Source of the DNA: Zygnema cylindricum
Taxonomy: Eukaryota > Streptophyta > Zygnematophyceae > Zygnematales > Zygnemataceae
Direction: 5' to 3'
NCBI GenBank assembly: GCA_037447655.1
Contig: JBBHKE010000991.1
Span: 124,001-188,000 of the forward strand
DNA length: 64,000 nt
The first letter of the stretch is position 1; every line of letters starts with the position of its first letter. A model generated the notes under the pieces. That model did no database searches. It was not told where the DNA came from and saw only the letters and a program-made list of their open reading frames with translations. Shown one piece after another: positions 10,791-21,400 of this stretch. Both the position numbers and the translations under genes were made by a program.

Positions 10791-12551
10791 ATCTAGGGGG
10801 CCTATGTTCGATGGAGCAGACTTCAATTATTGGGAGTTGGAGGGATTGCTTTTCGAAAAGCACTTCTGGGGAATTATTTCGGGACAAGTGAGGTGTCCAC
10901 CACCTGGCTGTGGAGGAACTCACTATAGAGATTAATTTGGGGCTACCCAGAAAAACCAACTATATTTCAGATACAACGGAAGTTGAAGGGAAATATATTG
11001 CCATGGAAGGGGAAAAATGTGAGAAGGATAAAGGGTCACCTATGGTGAGGGGAGCTAGGCTCTCCGCCACAGCTCCACTTAGAGGGGTTATAAGTTAGAC
11101 TGAAAAAAATGATAGTAAAATTTGGGAGTATAAAAACACTATAGCAAGCATCTCATACCTAGAAATGTGTCTAAGTCTATAGCTATAACTCTTTTGAATC
11201 TAACCAAGTCTTCCAAAATTTGGGAAACAATAAGTCAGATTTATAAGAGTGAAACTATTCAAAGGCAGCAGTTAGAAAGACGTGAAATATAGGCCTATGC
11301 TTATAAAAGCGGTAACATGATAGAGTTCTGCAATGATATTGTTGCGTTGTATGTTGAGCTTGCTAGTGCGGGATATGTAGAATCTGAGGAGAGAAAGATT
11401 AATACACTACTCATGAAACTCCCAGATGAGTACGAAAACATCATTTGTCGTATGCAGGCAATGGATGGCTCCTCGTGGACTTGGGGCTTTACCATGGGGA
11501 TAATTCTTGTGAGGGAAAGCACTTTGGAGCTTCGTAGGGGAAATGACGGGTGAATGCATTTATAGCTGGTGGTGATTCGAGGAAGCGTGATGAGAGGAAC
11601 GGTGGTGACGAGCGGAAGCGTGATGAGAGGAAGAAAGACAAAGGTAAACCTTATCGGAACTTCGGTGGAAAGAGAGGGAGAGGAAAAGAAAGGGGAGCGT
11701 TGAAAAAAAGGGTTTGCTTCTTGTATAGGGAACCGGGTCATTATATAGAGGAATGCCCTTGTTTGGAAGAACTTGGAAGTTGGAATGTGGATGAGGAGGA
11801 AGAAGGGGAAGAGGAGAAAGAGGATTAAGATATGTTGGAGCTTCTCCGCATCGGTAGTATGGGGAAGAGAGAAAAGCACACAGAAACTCCACGTAAGCAA
11901 CAGTATGCTTTTGGGGGTATAAGGGAAGTAAAGAGAGAGGAGATACTTGATGGAGTTCAAAATATTGAGGATAGTTTCATAGATATTAGGGAAACAGAAA
12001 ACTGGTCGGAAAGGGAGACTTCAACGGATTCCGAGGAAAGGGGAGAATTAATTATAGATGGGGTTTTAAAAGATAGGGGAGAAGAGGAATATTTAATGAA
12101 AGGTTTAGGGGAGGAGAAATAATTATTGGGAATAAAATTAGAAAGTGATAGTGGAAAGAGTTCCATGGGAGAGAGTGAGGAAAGTTCAGAAAATGGGGTG
12201 AGAATCATGGATAAAAATATAAGTTCGGAAGATGTAGATTTTACTAAGAACTTAATGGGGACTATTGATTTAAGGAAAAATTTGGGGGGTAATGGTATTG
12301 ACATCACTAATGGGAGTGATGCCATCAATGAAGGTGTGTCTGTAAAAGGGTTAGCATATGAGTATGTATTGCAAATTGGGGATGGGGCTGACTGTTGGAA
12401 ATGCAAAAGGGAAAGTGAATTTTGGTTTGATGAAAAGGGGAGGAGGTGGATAAAATCTTTGCTCGGATTTATGAAAAGTGGCATGCAAAATAAAATGTAT
12501 GATCAACAACATGAAATTATTTTTGGTCATCTAATACACTGTCTTAAATAA
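10780..12551 (+). pseudogene. gag: Element D: broken gag plus unrecognised acidic C-terminal domain, no pol
   Basis: Starts MGPPSRGPMFDGADFNYWE, a copia Gag N-terminus. Continuing in broken frames: capsid part around 11200-11553, a basic RKRDERNGGDE-type stretch from 11574, and a nucleocapsid knuckle near 11714-11758 that reads CFLYREPGHYIEEC, so the second Cys of CX2CX4HX4C is Tyr. In autonomous relatives the protease follows; here the sequence switches to an acidic region (11832-12122, then 12126-12551 after one stop) ending around RWIKSLLGFMKSGM. I do not recognise this domain. Element E carries the same domain. No protease, integrase, RT or RNase H is present. Confidence 0.7.
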
Positions 12552-12651
12552 AAAGGTATTCGCTTGAAGCTTCATGAAGGAAAAGAGAAAAAGGAAAGGA
12601 AAATATATATAAATGTATTTGTTATTTTTGAAGAGAGTTGAAAGTAAAAGT

Positions 12652-12671
12652 AGACTAGAAAATAAGGGGAG
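12652..12671 (+). other. Polypurine tract of element D
   Basis: GACTAGAAAATAAGGGGAG sits directly before the 3' LTR start. The same tract precedes the LTRs of B (33111-33129, minus) and E (41595-41613, minus). Confidence 0.75.
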
Positions 12672-12953
12672 TGCTGAAATTTAAGTATTTTCTAGGTCTA
12701 GAGATTGTAAAATAAAAGGCAAAGAGGAGAGGCTGACAGCTTGCCTCTAACTCTTCACTCAAGTCCCCCCACTCGTCGCAGTCTCTGAAGACTTGAGGAG
12801 GAGTTAGATCCATGGCTGCCTAAGGATCCATGGCTGCCTAGGCTGTCCAAAGAGGACAGGAAGGCGAATCTTGATAGAGTTACCTAAAAGGATTAACGGA
12901 CCCAGGATTTGATCTAGGTACCTACCGTCCGTCAAATTATCTATTAGCCTTAA
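12672..12953 (+). mobile_element. 3' LTR of element D, truncated
   Basis: Starts TGCTGAAATTTAAG and follows the 9588 LTR closely for 280 bp, then stops where solo LTR X2 begins. A local duplication of ATCCATGGCTGCCTA lies near 12810-12840. The rest of the LTR is not found to the right of X2. Confidence 0.8.
12895..12953 (-). other. tRNA-like module in 3' LTR of D, truncated
   Basis: Minus strand GACGGAC-GGTAGGTA-CCTAG-ATCAAAT-CCTGG-GTCCGTT: the T-arm and outer 7-bp stem are kept. The D-arm side is cut off by X2. Confidence 0.45.
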
Positions 12954-14087
12954 TGTTGTTCATAGCCCTTTTCAGCCATGAATGTACCCTCGGAAGCACC
13001 ACAGACTACCCCAAAACAGCCTCCTTTGATTCCACTCTGAATTCTACTGAATTACCAAACCAAGCTGAAACTACTCAACCAGATAGTTTCTAGGCCACTA
13101 AGTATTCCCACCAAATTTCATATAATATTACCAAACCGAATAATCACAACACTCAGTCAAAGTTGCAGAAAAACAGCTTGCCAGAACTTTGATTAATCTA
13201 ACCAACTTCACAATGAAGCCCCAAGCAAATCAGACCTACAATAGATTTCCAATTTTGCCGCAATATTGCCAATACAAGGAGGAACACACATGCAAAATAT
13301 CAGATAATTCTGCCAATAAAACTGAGAGCAATTCTCAGATGAAATTCCCAAAAAAGGAGCAGAAACAGTTTGTGTCCAAAAAGTTCCTAAATCTAGAAAT
13401 GACTAAGTCCTACAAATATACACTACAGCTTACTACTAACTGTACGTAGGCATACCAGCTGTACGTAATCAATCGACTACCTCTATTAATGTGAGTGTAC
13501 CTGAAACCTACACTAATAATTAATACACAAGACAAAACATCGTTACAAGTCTTACTAATTCCGTCAATCGAATCGGGACCGTCCAAAATAAGTATCTTGT
13601 GACGGACGCGATTTCGCGTCCCTCACCAAACTGACGGCGCCGCCGTCCGTAGCTCTTTTTCCGCATACTTGATGTCATGTCACACGGTCACACAATCACT
13701 TGACGAACTGATGCCACCTCACCAAAATTAATCCATACACTTGGCGTCCTTTCCACTCAATGCCTCTCACGCAACTTTCAGTTTGAATCCCTTTCGTCAT
13801 CATTATGATACGTACTTGCATTGTACCTTTCAACAATATTCCAAATCAGATCGCTTCGCGATCCGTCGTTCATTTGACTTACGTTTGTTCGCGCCACTCA
13901 ATTAGATCCGTACGTCTCAATACACTTAGTACCTAGTACACAAGCTGCTATGACTGCGATGTGACTGGCGCAGCATGGCAGCGCAATATCTTTATCACAC
14001 ACGCTGCTATGGCTGCGATGTAACCAGCGCAACATGGCAGCATAGCAATGTGATACAGAGAGGACTAAAGGTTTCCGAAAACCAACA
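12954..14087 (+). mobile_element. Solo LTR-like element X2
   Basis: Starts TGTTGTTCATAG like X1 and ends AAACCAACA. It contains a 59-bp tandem duplication (GCTGCTATG at 13944 and 14003) and GATCGCTTCGCGATCC (13849-13864). Flanks do not match (CTTAA left, CATAT right): the left flank is the LTR of D, the right an MSRB intron. Confidence 0.65.
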
Positions 14088-14411
14088 CATATGACCCCAA
14101 AAGATTATTGACTGTCACAGGTAGACATAAAAACTTCATCTTTAAAACTTGTTCTTTAAAACTTACATGATTTCAAAAGCTTCCCATGTTCCTTGTTTAG
14201 TACACTTCCATCGCTATTACAATTCATAACGCTAACCTGACTGCAGGGCTTTTAAACCGGAAATCATAAAACTGTGTCATAACGACACTAATTAGAGGAG
14301 TGTTCCAAAATAAGCCACGGCCAAACCTACTACTAATCAGTGGTGTTGACGCTTTATCCAATTTAACATTAACCATTCACTTACTCTAACAGCAGTGGAA
14401 GGTGGACTCAC
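14088..14411. other. MSRB intron 2 sequence, nothing else seen
   Basis: AT-rich sequence between X2 and the exon 2 donor. No further MsrB-like exon is recognisable. Confidence 0.5.
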
Positions 14412-15219
14412 CCTGAGAAGGCCATCTCTGTTCCCTTCTTGCGAGCTATTCGAAATTGCTCCGGAGAAAGTTTTTTCCGCCATTCATCATCAGAAACCTG
14501 GACTTTCGTGCCTGAAAAGAAAACAAAATTTCAGCAAATCTGAGCAGAATCAAAGAAGATAATTCAGCAAGTACACAGTGGTTCGCTATTAAAGTAAAGA
14601 AATTATTAGCGTCAGGTATATTTCAGTGTTATAAATCCTAATTCAGTTCCGAAAGTCGTGGCCAGTTTTAAACCGTTTGAAGAATTCGGGTTACGAAAAA
14701 TAACTAGAGTTATTAACGCTATTTTATGTTGCGGGCAAAAAGAAACCAGCACCAAATTAGTGTTGTTTATTCATGGTGTAGCTTATGATTTCCCGCCCAA
14801 GATACAAACTGCTTAGATGGACCCATACAACTTCAGCCTCAGCACGTAAAAAGATCGAGCTTTAATATGTCCAGAATACCATTGCTAGGAATTTAAATTC
14901 GTGCTACTTACGGCTTAGTAATATTTATTATTAATACCGTAACCGGCATCCTTGGGAATAGACTTTAAAAAAAGATGAAATCAAATAAACTTTGCAGAAA
15001 AACAGACTTTTCTCGACTTAAAACAACAAATTGAGATACTTCGAAAATTATATCACTCTTTTTTCCAAAATACTGCTTTCAAAGAAACTGACTTGACAAG
15101 CAATCAGTCAGATAAAAAGCGGAAAACAAAGAGGAAAAAGACTAAAAAAAGGAAACCTTACTTGTTTTATCCTCGGAAGATGCATGAGCGACTGCAGCTC
15201 TTTCGTGTGTATTTCCCAT
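14412..15219 (-). CDS. MSRB: Peptide methionine-R-sulfoxide reductase B, first two exons only
   Basis: MsrB enzymes reduce methionine-R-sulfoxide in proteins. Exon 1 is 15162-15219: ATG at 15219, an in-frame stop just upstream, 19 codons starting [17 protein letters not shown], ending CAA|GTAAGG. Exon 2 is 14412-14511: acceptor TTTTCAG|GC, donor AGG|GTGAGT. Joined in phase 1 they read ...[19 protein letters not shown] and then [17 protein letters not shown], the conserved MsrB N-terminus (D/E-EW..LSPEQF...KGTE). There is no obvious transit peptide, so cytosolic is likely. The Zn-binding CXXC pairs, GCGWP motif and catalytic Cys should lie on later exons. I could not find them between 14411 and position 1, where intron 2 is filled with retroelements. 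It may have a very large intron or be a truncated remnant. Confidence 0.7.
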
Positions 15220-15823
15220 GCTTTCAAAATCCTAATCCTAGCCCAAATTTTGATAGCCCAGCCACTTTCCTTTCCACTGTTGAATAAAATGGAAGAGATG
15301 GCAAGTTGCAAAACTGTTCCCTTTCGAACCTTATCCTCCTTTTATATTGTTTTGTCACGTCACTGTCGGGTATTCCCGAAGAGCTTCTAGACTAACTGAA
15401 AGCAACAGAAACCAAAGCAGAAAAACACAAAAAAATATTGTTTCCTTAGAAGTGAGGGCCAAGGAGAGGCATTAAAATGTTCTTACAAGCAATATCGATT
15501 GTTGCGGAAGACATGAAGAAGCAAGGAAATATATTTGACACGTGGTCGTATGTATACGTACAGATAGTCATACGGCTGGTTAAACAAGAAGCTTCACAGC
15601 TTATTTCTTCAAGTTGCCAGACAGAGCCACAGCTTCCCAGAAAGCTGCAGACAAGCAGTGAACCTGTGCTCAAAAAGTGCAAATTTATAATATGGTTATC
15701 GCACGAAATGAGCAAACTGTGCGTTTATCCACCATTTCCATTTCGTGCACGAAATTTTCAGCAGGTAAGACCTCTACTCCATTAGGCGGTCCCAGTAAAC
15801 ATGCGGAGACGTCTATTTGTGGT

Positions 15824-15863
15824 GTTTACTGGCACGGCGTTCCATTGTGTCGTGCCAGTAAAC
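15824..15863. repeat. Inverted repeat, 13-bp perfect arms
   Basis: GTTTACTGGCACG (15824-15836) and CGTGCCAGTAAAC (15851-15863) flank 14 bases. A third partial copy, CCAGTAAACATG, lies at 15792. A second hairpin, TTTTCAGATT/AATCTGAAAA, is at 15901-15925. Possibly a decayed foldback element; no gene nearby explains it. Confidence 0.7.
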
Positions 15864-16118
15864 ATCGTTTCTCAATTATGATTGGCGCCACGTCGGTTAG
15901 TTTTCAGATTCGTAAAATCTGAAAATATTCTTCAAACTGAAAATCTGTATATAATATACCGGAGGTATTTAATGATTCGTACGAAAATTTTCCGACCAGA
16001 TTTTAATTTTGAAATTGAAAATCAAAATTTTGAAACGTAATGTCAAAAAGGCGCCGCAAACTTTGAAGGTCAGCGGATGTCAGAAAGAGCGTACGATGAT
16101 ATTTCGGTCGACCTGCAT

Positions 16119-16424
16119 CATAGTTAAAAAGTAGGTGAAAGTAGGCCCATACAATATGCCTATTGTATGCAAAACATACAATATGACCTTAAGACCCATA
16201 TTGTATTCGGACCTATTCGGACCAATTAAAACATTCGGACCAAAAATTGGACCGATTAAAACATTCGGACCAATAACTTTTATTTACACCGTCAGATTCA
16301 GACGATCGGACGGTCGCTGATCAAAGAAGCGATCTAAGAAGATCACATGAAAAGCCCATAACACAACTTACGATAAAGGCGCCGACCAAAGGCCTACCAA
16401 AAAAACGCCTACTTCTGAACTATG
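16119..16424 (+). mobile_element. hAT-like MITE family M2, copy 1
   Basis: Ends are CATAGTTAAAAAGTAGG and CCTACTTCTGAACTATG, inverted with one mismatch. Exact 8-bp target duplications ACCTGCAT flank it (16111-16118, 16425-16432). At 306 bp it has no ORF. Its relative at 47429-48010 lies in the opposite orientation. Confidence 0.85.
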
Positions 16425-16538
16425 ACCTGCATACACCGTGGCGGAAGGCACATGGCATGTACGACGTGCTCGTTTCTCATCGCCTGTAAGTGGTGGATAA
16501 TTTTTTTACTTTTCACGTGTACCAATGGTACGCGACCC

Positions 16539-16579
16539 GTGTGAAGAAACTCTCCTCGCCGAGGAAAGTCTCTTCACAC
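16539..16579. repeat. Near-palindrome of 41 bp
   Basis: GTGTGAAGA (16539-16547) pairs with TCTTCACAC (16571-16579), and the centre continues with CCTCG/CGAGG. Just downstream, GATTGCTTCGCGAATC resembles the hairpin of family X LTRs. Confidence 0.6.
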
Positions 16580-16829
16580 TGGACGATTTGCGCGATTGCT
16601 TCGCGAATCTTAAAAAGTGAAACATCCAACGGTCGATACTTACGCCTATAATATTGGAGCCATCGAGTTAACTGTTAACATGTTTCGTCATGTTTCGTTT
16701 GACAAAAAAAAATTGGCACGAATATGTACGAAATCGTTTGACAAAAAAAAAAATTGGCACGAATATGTACGAAATAGTACGGCATCCAGTAAAAAAACCC
16801 ACTTTTCCTTTAATGGAAGTTCACCCTAA

Positions 16830-18414
16830 ATTACTAATTTCCATGCCTGTTTTATTCTGATTGTAATTTTTATTTTAATTCTATTTCGTACCTTGAACAG
16901 TTGAACCTGTACGGTAAGTACGGTAAAGCGCGCGGAGTGGAGCGCAAATGAACGCCAAAATAAATAAAAACATTCCGCCGTTTTGAGCTCGTGAGGTGAT
17001 GAGTCATACAAAAATCTGGCGCATAGGACAGGAGTTATAATACATTTTATAATGCGGGCCATAGCGATTCACCAATGTAGAAAAGGCGTCGCGCTCATTC
17101 GTCGAAACCCTGCACGTGTTTTCGACGGCTAAGATCAGCTCCTCCCATGATGAGGATGGGCAGTCAAACCCTAAATGTGCCCCCCTGCAGCTCTCCCTCC
17201 TCACTCGAAGAATCAACAAAATATTGAAATAAAGCTCGTACAGTCATCAAACTGGAATTTGCTTTTTTTATCCCACCGACTTGTCCGGCTTTTGTGTGGA
17301 AGATGTTCCCTAAAAGCGGAAAATGGCAAATTTAGACATTGTTGGCGACAACTCGTCGTTTTTGGGCTTACAGGTGTGTATGTCTTCTGTTTTTTTTTTT
17401 TTTTTTCAAACCCTAGGGCTTATGTGATGCTAAGATTCGCCTAATTTTTTAGAAAAGACATCACAAACTGTCGGTTGCTCGACATAGTCATACCACTGCC
17501 ATCATTTGTAATATGACAGTTGTCACACCCCAATACTCCCCATCGTTTACAATACAACAGTCTTATTTTGCATTCATATTACGTCAGTTGTTGTCTGCCC
17601 ATCATTTACAATTTGAAAGGAGGGATTTTGAAGAGATGCATTGTGGCGTAGCAAAAAGATGATAATCTCGAAATAGCACTAGTCGGTGTGTCACTTTTTT
17701 TCCATCCAAAGGACGCTCCATGTGCACGCCGCGTTTTGATATTTGATTAACTGTTTTCTGAAGGTGAAAGGACAGTGAACAAGTGACCATCCTCCTTGTT
17801 TAGATTGAAATACAATTAATTTGTTTGATGGCAAAAGTGAAATCCCCTTTCATCGTGTTTTTTTTTTTTTTTTTTTGTACTGCATCGCTGTACATAATTC
17901 TTCTCTTCTTGGAGTTTCTTTGTTCTTTCCTCCGTGTACTCTGATGGTTACCATTGCACTTTTCAAGTTGTTTTTTGGCTCACTGGAATTCACTTTCCCC
18001 TCAGCAACCATCTGTTACTGGGCTTTGCGGTATTCCATTTTCAAAAAAGTTTCCAATTCTTATCATCTAAATGATATGTCTATGAATACAAACCCTGTTT
18101 TTGACTCATGCACAAAGAAAGCTTCGGAGCTTTCAAACTGAAGTACGTTGCGAACTTCTGACGCAACCTGGGAACAGGTAGATCAATGGATAGTCCAGGA
18201 CATAACTCCTTAAGGCACTTAGTTTTTCAAAGCAAGCATTCGCCAAAAAAATAAAAAAAGTTCGGCAAAAAACAAAGGTGTATTCTCAGCTTTACTGACA
18301 TAAACAAAAGGATCAAAATCTTGGTGCACTATTAGTGCTAATTTGGACAAAGCGTTCTCAAACGCAGCCTACTCTTTAAACAATCTTTTTCTCTTTTTAA
18401 CCATTTGGAGAAAT
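16830..18414. other. Intergenic, downstream of SEC62; no gene recognised
   Basis: AT-rich DNA with T-runs at 17390 and 17860. ORFs of 60-106 codons show no recognisable domain. The SEC62 3' UTR and polyadenylation site should lie just left of 18415. Confidence 0.5.
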
Positions 18415-21400
18415 TCAAAGTTCCTTCTCTTCAACGTTCTCTTTATTTTCTCCCTTCCCTACTTCACTCTCTTTCTCTTCTCTCTCCCCTGATCCACTCT
18501 CTCCTCCATCTACACTACTGTCGGTATTAACCTCATCGGACAACTCCTCACCCTCCAAGTCAGCGGCTAAATCAGCCGCTCTTGCAAATATTTGCTCTAT
18601 CTTCTCTGTTTCGTTTAAGACAGGTTTTGCTTTGGACTCGGTCTTATTCTCGGGTGGAGTTCCGACAAAAACGGTGCTATTTGCGGGAGCAGTTTTGCCC
18701 GAGAGCATGGCAGGGGACCATGTGAGGACATCGTCGATGATGTTTCCAACCTTCTTCCGGTACCTGCAAAAAGACCACAAACACGCGAGGGCGAGAGAGG
18801 GAGGGAGGGGGGAGGAGGGTGAGGAGGAAGAGGAGGAGGAGGAGATGGAGGTTGTCAACTTGAAACATTGACCAGGGCGAATGCGAGTTTCGTCCTTATA
18901 AGACTCTATACTACACAGTGAATCACTGTAAAACTAACACGTTGCACTAGCAACACTAATTTGGCCAGGTTTTTTCCTGGCATCTTAACATAAGGTTGCA
19001 TTAACAATAACCAATGTTTTTTTTTAACCCTACTGTTTTTAAGCCATTCAGAACTTGGACGTCATTCGAACCAGATGTAGAATTATTAACTCTAAGACAG
19101 TCCTCATACTAATCTTTTCTTAACGCTACTAGCAAATTCACTTGTCGAAGCAATTTACTCTTCTCCCTTCACTATACGTATTTACCTGTTAGCAGTATTT
19201 CCAGGTTCCAACGCCAAATTTACAAAATGTCTAAAAGCTTCCATTCAAAACACACCAAAACACAAAAACTTCCTATCGCGGAGAAGTTAAAACCCTTTCT
19301 GCAATAACAAAATGATTCGCCAAAAAAACTCCGTGCTCTTCAAAATATCTAAGCCTACATCAGAGCAGTTCAGTATCTAGAAACAAGTAAAAAACATTGT
19401 GGGTTACGTTAAACGCTGACCATGCTTGAATAATGATTGATATAAGCTGTTTAGAATCCTTCCAGAGGCTTATTTCAAGAGTTCTCAAAGGCTCAGTTAC
19501 TAATTGGCTAGACCTTCCAGTCGGGTTGAAGGGGCTCTGAAATTGATAGTTTCGCATCTGGGGGTTCTAAAAGAGGTTTAATAAGGCTCTGAAGGGCTTT
19601 GTCAAACAAAACTTGCCTCGCACGAGCATTCTCGTCTGGCGCATGTCGAACACTGAGCCACATCACAACTGCCGAAAAAGCGCATACCAATAATCGAGTG
19701 GTGAACTTGGGAGGAGGTTCTTCATCTTTGCCTGTGTCTGGCATAAATCGGAAAAGCTCCACTAAGGTTGCCTCCTCGGCCAATATGTTGGGGAAAAACC
19801 AGATCCGTTTGCCCACCAATATCCATATCACAAGGAAAACAAGCCATCGAACTGCAAAAACAGATGATTCCAACAAAGAGTGAATAAGTGAACTTTTGAA
19901 GCAGAATAGTAAATGTGGATCTCCTAAAATTTGCCAGAATTTCCAAAATTATTGAAAGAACTACTTTATAAATAATAACCAAATAAAGAAGAAATTCGGC
20001 TCTCTATCAAACAGAGAACTGTCCTTTGCAAACCATTATCAAAACAAGAACATGGCAGTGTACTGAAAAGAAAGAGTCAAAGTTAACACATGTTGTCGAA
20101 TCAAATTACAAATAAAAGGGGCTTTATATTCTTAAAACTAGACAAACACACCCTCACTTTAGAAACAAACATCTTTCAGATGTAAACGTCTGTATGAAGA
20201 ACGAAGCAGAAAGTGAAAAATTAAGCTGGAGAACTTACTCAGAAGTATTCCAAAAATTAAGCCCAAGAAAAAGAGACAGGAGTATAGCACAGCCAGTTTA
20301 GCCCAGTGGGGAAACACTGGAAATAGGCAGCAGGCAACAGTAAATACGGGAACCATAAAGGAAAGGAGTGTTTGCCAAAACGGTCTTCGTCTTTCAAATG
20401 TCCATGCATAAAAACCATCATCTTCTGTGAACGACTGGACCTGCAAGAATGCAAATAGGAAACATTTTTTTTTATAAACATAATTTTGGGTTTCACTAAA
20501 AAGGATAAGAAGAGATTTTATCCATGTTTTACAATCTTCTTTCCTCTTCTCTCCACCTACTTTCCTCTTTCTACTCCTCCCTATTATCACTTCCTCCCTC
20601 AACTTAATCCATATTAATCTTTCAGTTCTCCCTTCAATATCCTTCTCCAGAATCACTTGTTCTGCCGCTCTCACTTCACTAGTTACTACCCTGTCAAATC
20701 TCATTTTCTTGTGTCACCCCTCCTCTTCTTCTTCCTTCTCTCCCTACCCTCATTTCCTCCTTTTTGTCCCTCTTTCTTCTCTGCATAAGTGGATCATCTC
20801 AACGGTGAGGTCGAATTAGAGATAAGTTCTAGACATACAAAGGGCATCGTCCCACTTTGTGCGAAGCTTGACAACGTACAAATAAAAATGCACTTGGTAA
20901 CTCCACATATCAGACAAATTAATGACAGCTATGTTGTGCGAGAAGTATTATGACAAATTGAAAGTGCCTTAACATCATTCACCCAAGAGGTTCTCAAAAC
21001 ATTGTGCAGGAACAGGAATCTTACAGGATTAACCAGAAGCCGAGCTGGCCATTTAGAAAGTTTTTTCCTGCCGGGACGGACCGTTTTAACCACTCTTTCA
21101 CACCTCACAATAAGCTTTCTTTTCAAAAACAATTCTGCAATTTCCTCCTCACTTGGTGAACTTCCAGCGTCGTCTATGTCAGCCACAATGCTCGCAAGCT
21201 CCGGATGGTTTTGGATCAAAGCGGCGAAATCTTTTCCACGAAAGTATTCAACACGTGCTTCCTGTTATCCTCAAAATGGGAAAATAAAAATCAAGATGAG
21301 GAACAACAAACCTGTCAATTTATAACATCGCACTTCTGCATACACTTTCTTTCAAAGTTCAAAGTTCACAAACCCCTAATTTTTCTCCAGATGTTACAAG

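Noticed and set aside
14110-14260. MSRB exon 3
   Set aside because: A stretch with AG and GT borders exists on the minus strand, but its translation has none of the expected MsrB residues.
15108-15311. 67-codon minus-strand ORF as MSRB exon 1
   Set aside because: That frame ends at the donor in phase 0, but exon 2 needs phase 1. The overlapping frame starting at 15219 fits.
19508-19616. Continuation of SEC62 exon 5 through the GT after ARARQ
   Set aside because: It leaves the conserved frame; the GC donor restores ARARYRKK.
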